Shown here: piece after piece, positions 62,666 through 64,000 of the stretch
Layout: every line of letters starts with the position of its first letter
Position numbering within the stretch: the first letter of the stretch is position 1
Source of the DNA: Macropodus opercularis
Lineage: Eukaryota > Chordata > Actinopteri > Anabantiformes > Osphronemidae
Length of the DNA: 64,000 bases
NCBI GenBank assembly: GCA_030770545.1
Contig: CM061107.1
Location: forward strand, 2,382,001-2,446,000
Direction of reading: 5' to 3'
Notes under the pieces: generated by a model
Databases searched by the model: none
Told to the model about the DNA's origin: nothing
What the model saw: only the letters and a program-made list of their open reading frames with translations
Translations under genes and position numbers: made by a program

Positions 62666-63214
62666 CGTGGCACTGCTAATTAATACTTAGCTAATAGGTT
62701 GGTTGGACGAAGGTCAACCAGCTACACCGTGAAGTTGAGACGTGAAAAAGCAACGAAATTCATGGAGGACGAGCTGACGGGCATGTAGGAAGAACAGTCC
62801 GCCAGGAATCTGTTCCGGTGTGAAACATGCAACAGACGTGTGGTTGAGAAAACTTAGACTCAGTATTATTTGATCAGAAAACACAAATGCTTAATATTAT
62901 ATATATGTCTTAAATGTAAATACAGTGTCATTTGAAAGAGTCATGTAAGGCTAAATTGCTTTGTGGGTGTTTGCGGTCGGTTAGTGAATGTTTCTTGGGG
63001 ACTTGTTTTGAAAACGCACCGAAAAGCCCGGGTTAGAGGAGCATGGAGGAAATGTGGCCGAATAATAAAGCCAGTAAGCGGATTTCTGTCATGTTCGATT
63101 CCTTCTGTGATCGCTGTTTGTTATTAATGGAGGCTTTTACTCATGTTAAAGCTTTTATGACCGAAACGCCTGCTCTCCTCACTCTAGACTGTTGATGTTC
63201 TAAACCCAGTACTA
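62666..63214. promoter_or_regulatory. Shared MRPL43/TWNK upstream region
   Basis: Only 549 bp separates the divergent start codons. In mammals MRPL43 and TWNK are also head to head and are thought to use a bidirectional promoter; the same is likely here. The plus side shows a possible 5' UTR exon ending at 63073 (CCA then GTAAGC) with acceptor CACTCTAG at 63187. That exon contains a short upstream frame (ATG at 63043) that would stop soon after the splice. Confidence 0.55.
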
Positions 63215-63859
63215 ATGTGGAGGCGCTTGCTGCTGAAGGGCACCGCCTGTCTCATGCAGGCGTCAGACCCAAAGATCCTTCACCACAGACCGTTGTCGAT
63301 GCTGTGTTTGAGGCTGGCCACCCACAGGCTCAGCCACAAGCCTCCAGAGGCTCCACATCGAGTCCTCCGGCTCAGGAGCAGCCTCACAGGCCGTTTGTTT
63401 GTGGAGGGTGGGACTAGAGCTTATAAAAAAGATGCTAAATCCACAGTAGAGTTTCCAGTCAGCCCTATCACAGTCACAGACATCAAACAGTATCTACGCG
63501 CTAAAGAAATCTTTTTCCACGATGGATACAGCTGCCTCCACATCCAGAGCATCTTCGTCAGTTCGTCTAGCAGGAAGGATAACTTCTCCCTGTTCATCGA
63601 CAAAACCACCGGACAGTTTCTTTGTAAAGACACTCTGGTGGAAGGGAGCTGGGAGGACCTCCAGGACTGTCTAGAGGTCATGCAGAAGGAGGAACAGGAC
63701 TTCCTGAGCCCCCATGTGCTGCTGGGATATCCAGAAAGTGTGGAGGAGCAGGAGGAGAGAGAGATGGAGCTGAGGGAGGTGCAGAGAATCTGGTCCAGCT
63801 CAGTGCCCCTCACTGACCTTCCTGAGGATGAGGCACAGCTGATTAAAACCATGTTCCAG
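63215..63859 (+). CDS. twnk: TWNK (Twinkle mtDNA helicase), first coding exon; gene continues past right edge
   Basis: ATG at 63215, 215 codons, donor GTATGG after 63859 (phase 0). The N-terminus (MWRRLLLKGTACLMQ) is rich in Arg/Leu, typical of a mitochondrial targeting peptide. The following ITVTDIKQYLRAKEIFFHDG, FSLFIDKTTGQFLCKDTLVE and GSWEDLQDCLE match the degenerate primase-like N-terminal domain of animal Twinkle, and SSSVPLTDLPEDEAQLIKTM is the linker start. The protein is the hexameric helicase at the mtDNA replication fork. The RecA-like helicase domain lies in later exons outside the window. Confidence 0.95.
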
Positions 63860-64000
63860 GTATGGTTTTTCATGATTTTCATGAGTCATTATTGTTGAAA
63901 AAAAAAAAAGTTGAAGTGAAAGTTTGAAGAATCAAACCAGCCCCCGTTTACAGTAGTTAGACATATTTATATAAACTTCAAACTCACATTGTGAAAAGCA

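Overview
This is vertebrate nuclear DNA, almost certainly from a teleost fish. Genes are split by GT-AG introns, coding exons are spread across long AT-rich introns, and simple repeats and mobile elements are frequent. Six protein-coding genes could be read exon by exon. Splice phases close perfectly in the four genes that are complete here.

Layout. (1) 86-1389, minus: first three coding exons of VPS25 (ESCRT-II); the gene runs off the left edge. (2) 2740-31182, minus: ARHGAP27, a Rho GTPase-activating protein with SH3, three WW, PH and RhoGAP domains; 17 coding exons, 983 aa. (3) 33282-37315, minus: MFSD13A (TMEM180), 8 coding exons, 510 aa. (4) about 38850-58410, plus: SEMA4G, a class 4 transmembrane semaphorin; 14 coding exons, 885 aa. 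(5) 61500-62665, minus: MRPL43, 3 exons, 151 aa. (6) 63215-63859, plus: first coding exon of TWNK (mitochondrial helicase Twinkle), cut by the right edge. SEMA4G, MRPL43 and TWNK keep the order known from mammals. MRPL43 and TWNK are head to head with about 550 bp between start codons, so both mitochondrial genome-maintenance/expression genes probably share a promoter.

The most unusual region is inside the 21.4-kb first coding intron of ARHGAP27. A 14.5-kb block (14032-28535) is built from tandem and nested copies of one repeat family. On the minus strand, complete copies begin with CACTGTGAATGCT, which is part of a perfect palindrome. They then carry a TTA microsatellite, two or three tRNA-like modules, a subterminal inverted copy AGCATTCACAGTG, an 8-bp stem-loop and a CTAG end. 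All eleven CTAG ends are followed by T, and the whole block sits between T and T. This matches the published anatomy of Helentron-associated (HINE/DINE-like) rolling-circle elements. By eye there are about 35 tRNA-like modules, all in the same orientation as ARHGAP27 transcription. I know of no description of a HINE-type array loaded with tRNA-like modules; this is the best candidate for something new here.

Other points: a 1.24-kb Tc1/IS630-type transposon with TA target duplication lies in a SEMA4G intron, and a probable alternative ARHGAP27 first exon (27 codons, phase 0) lies at 9555-9635.
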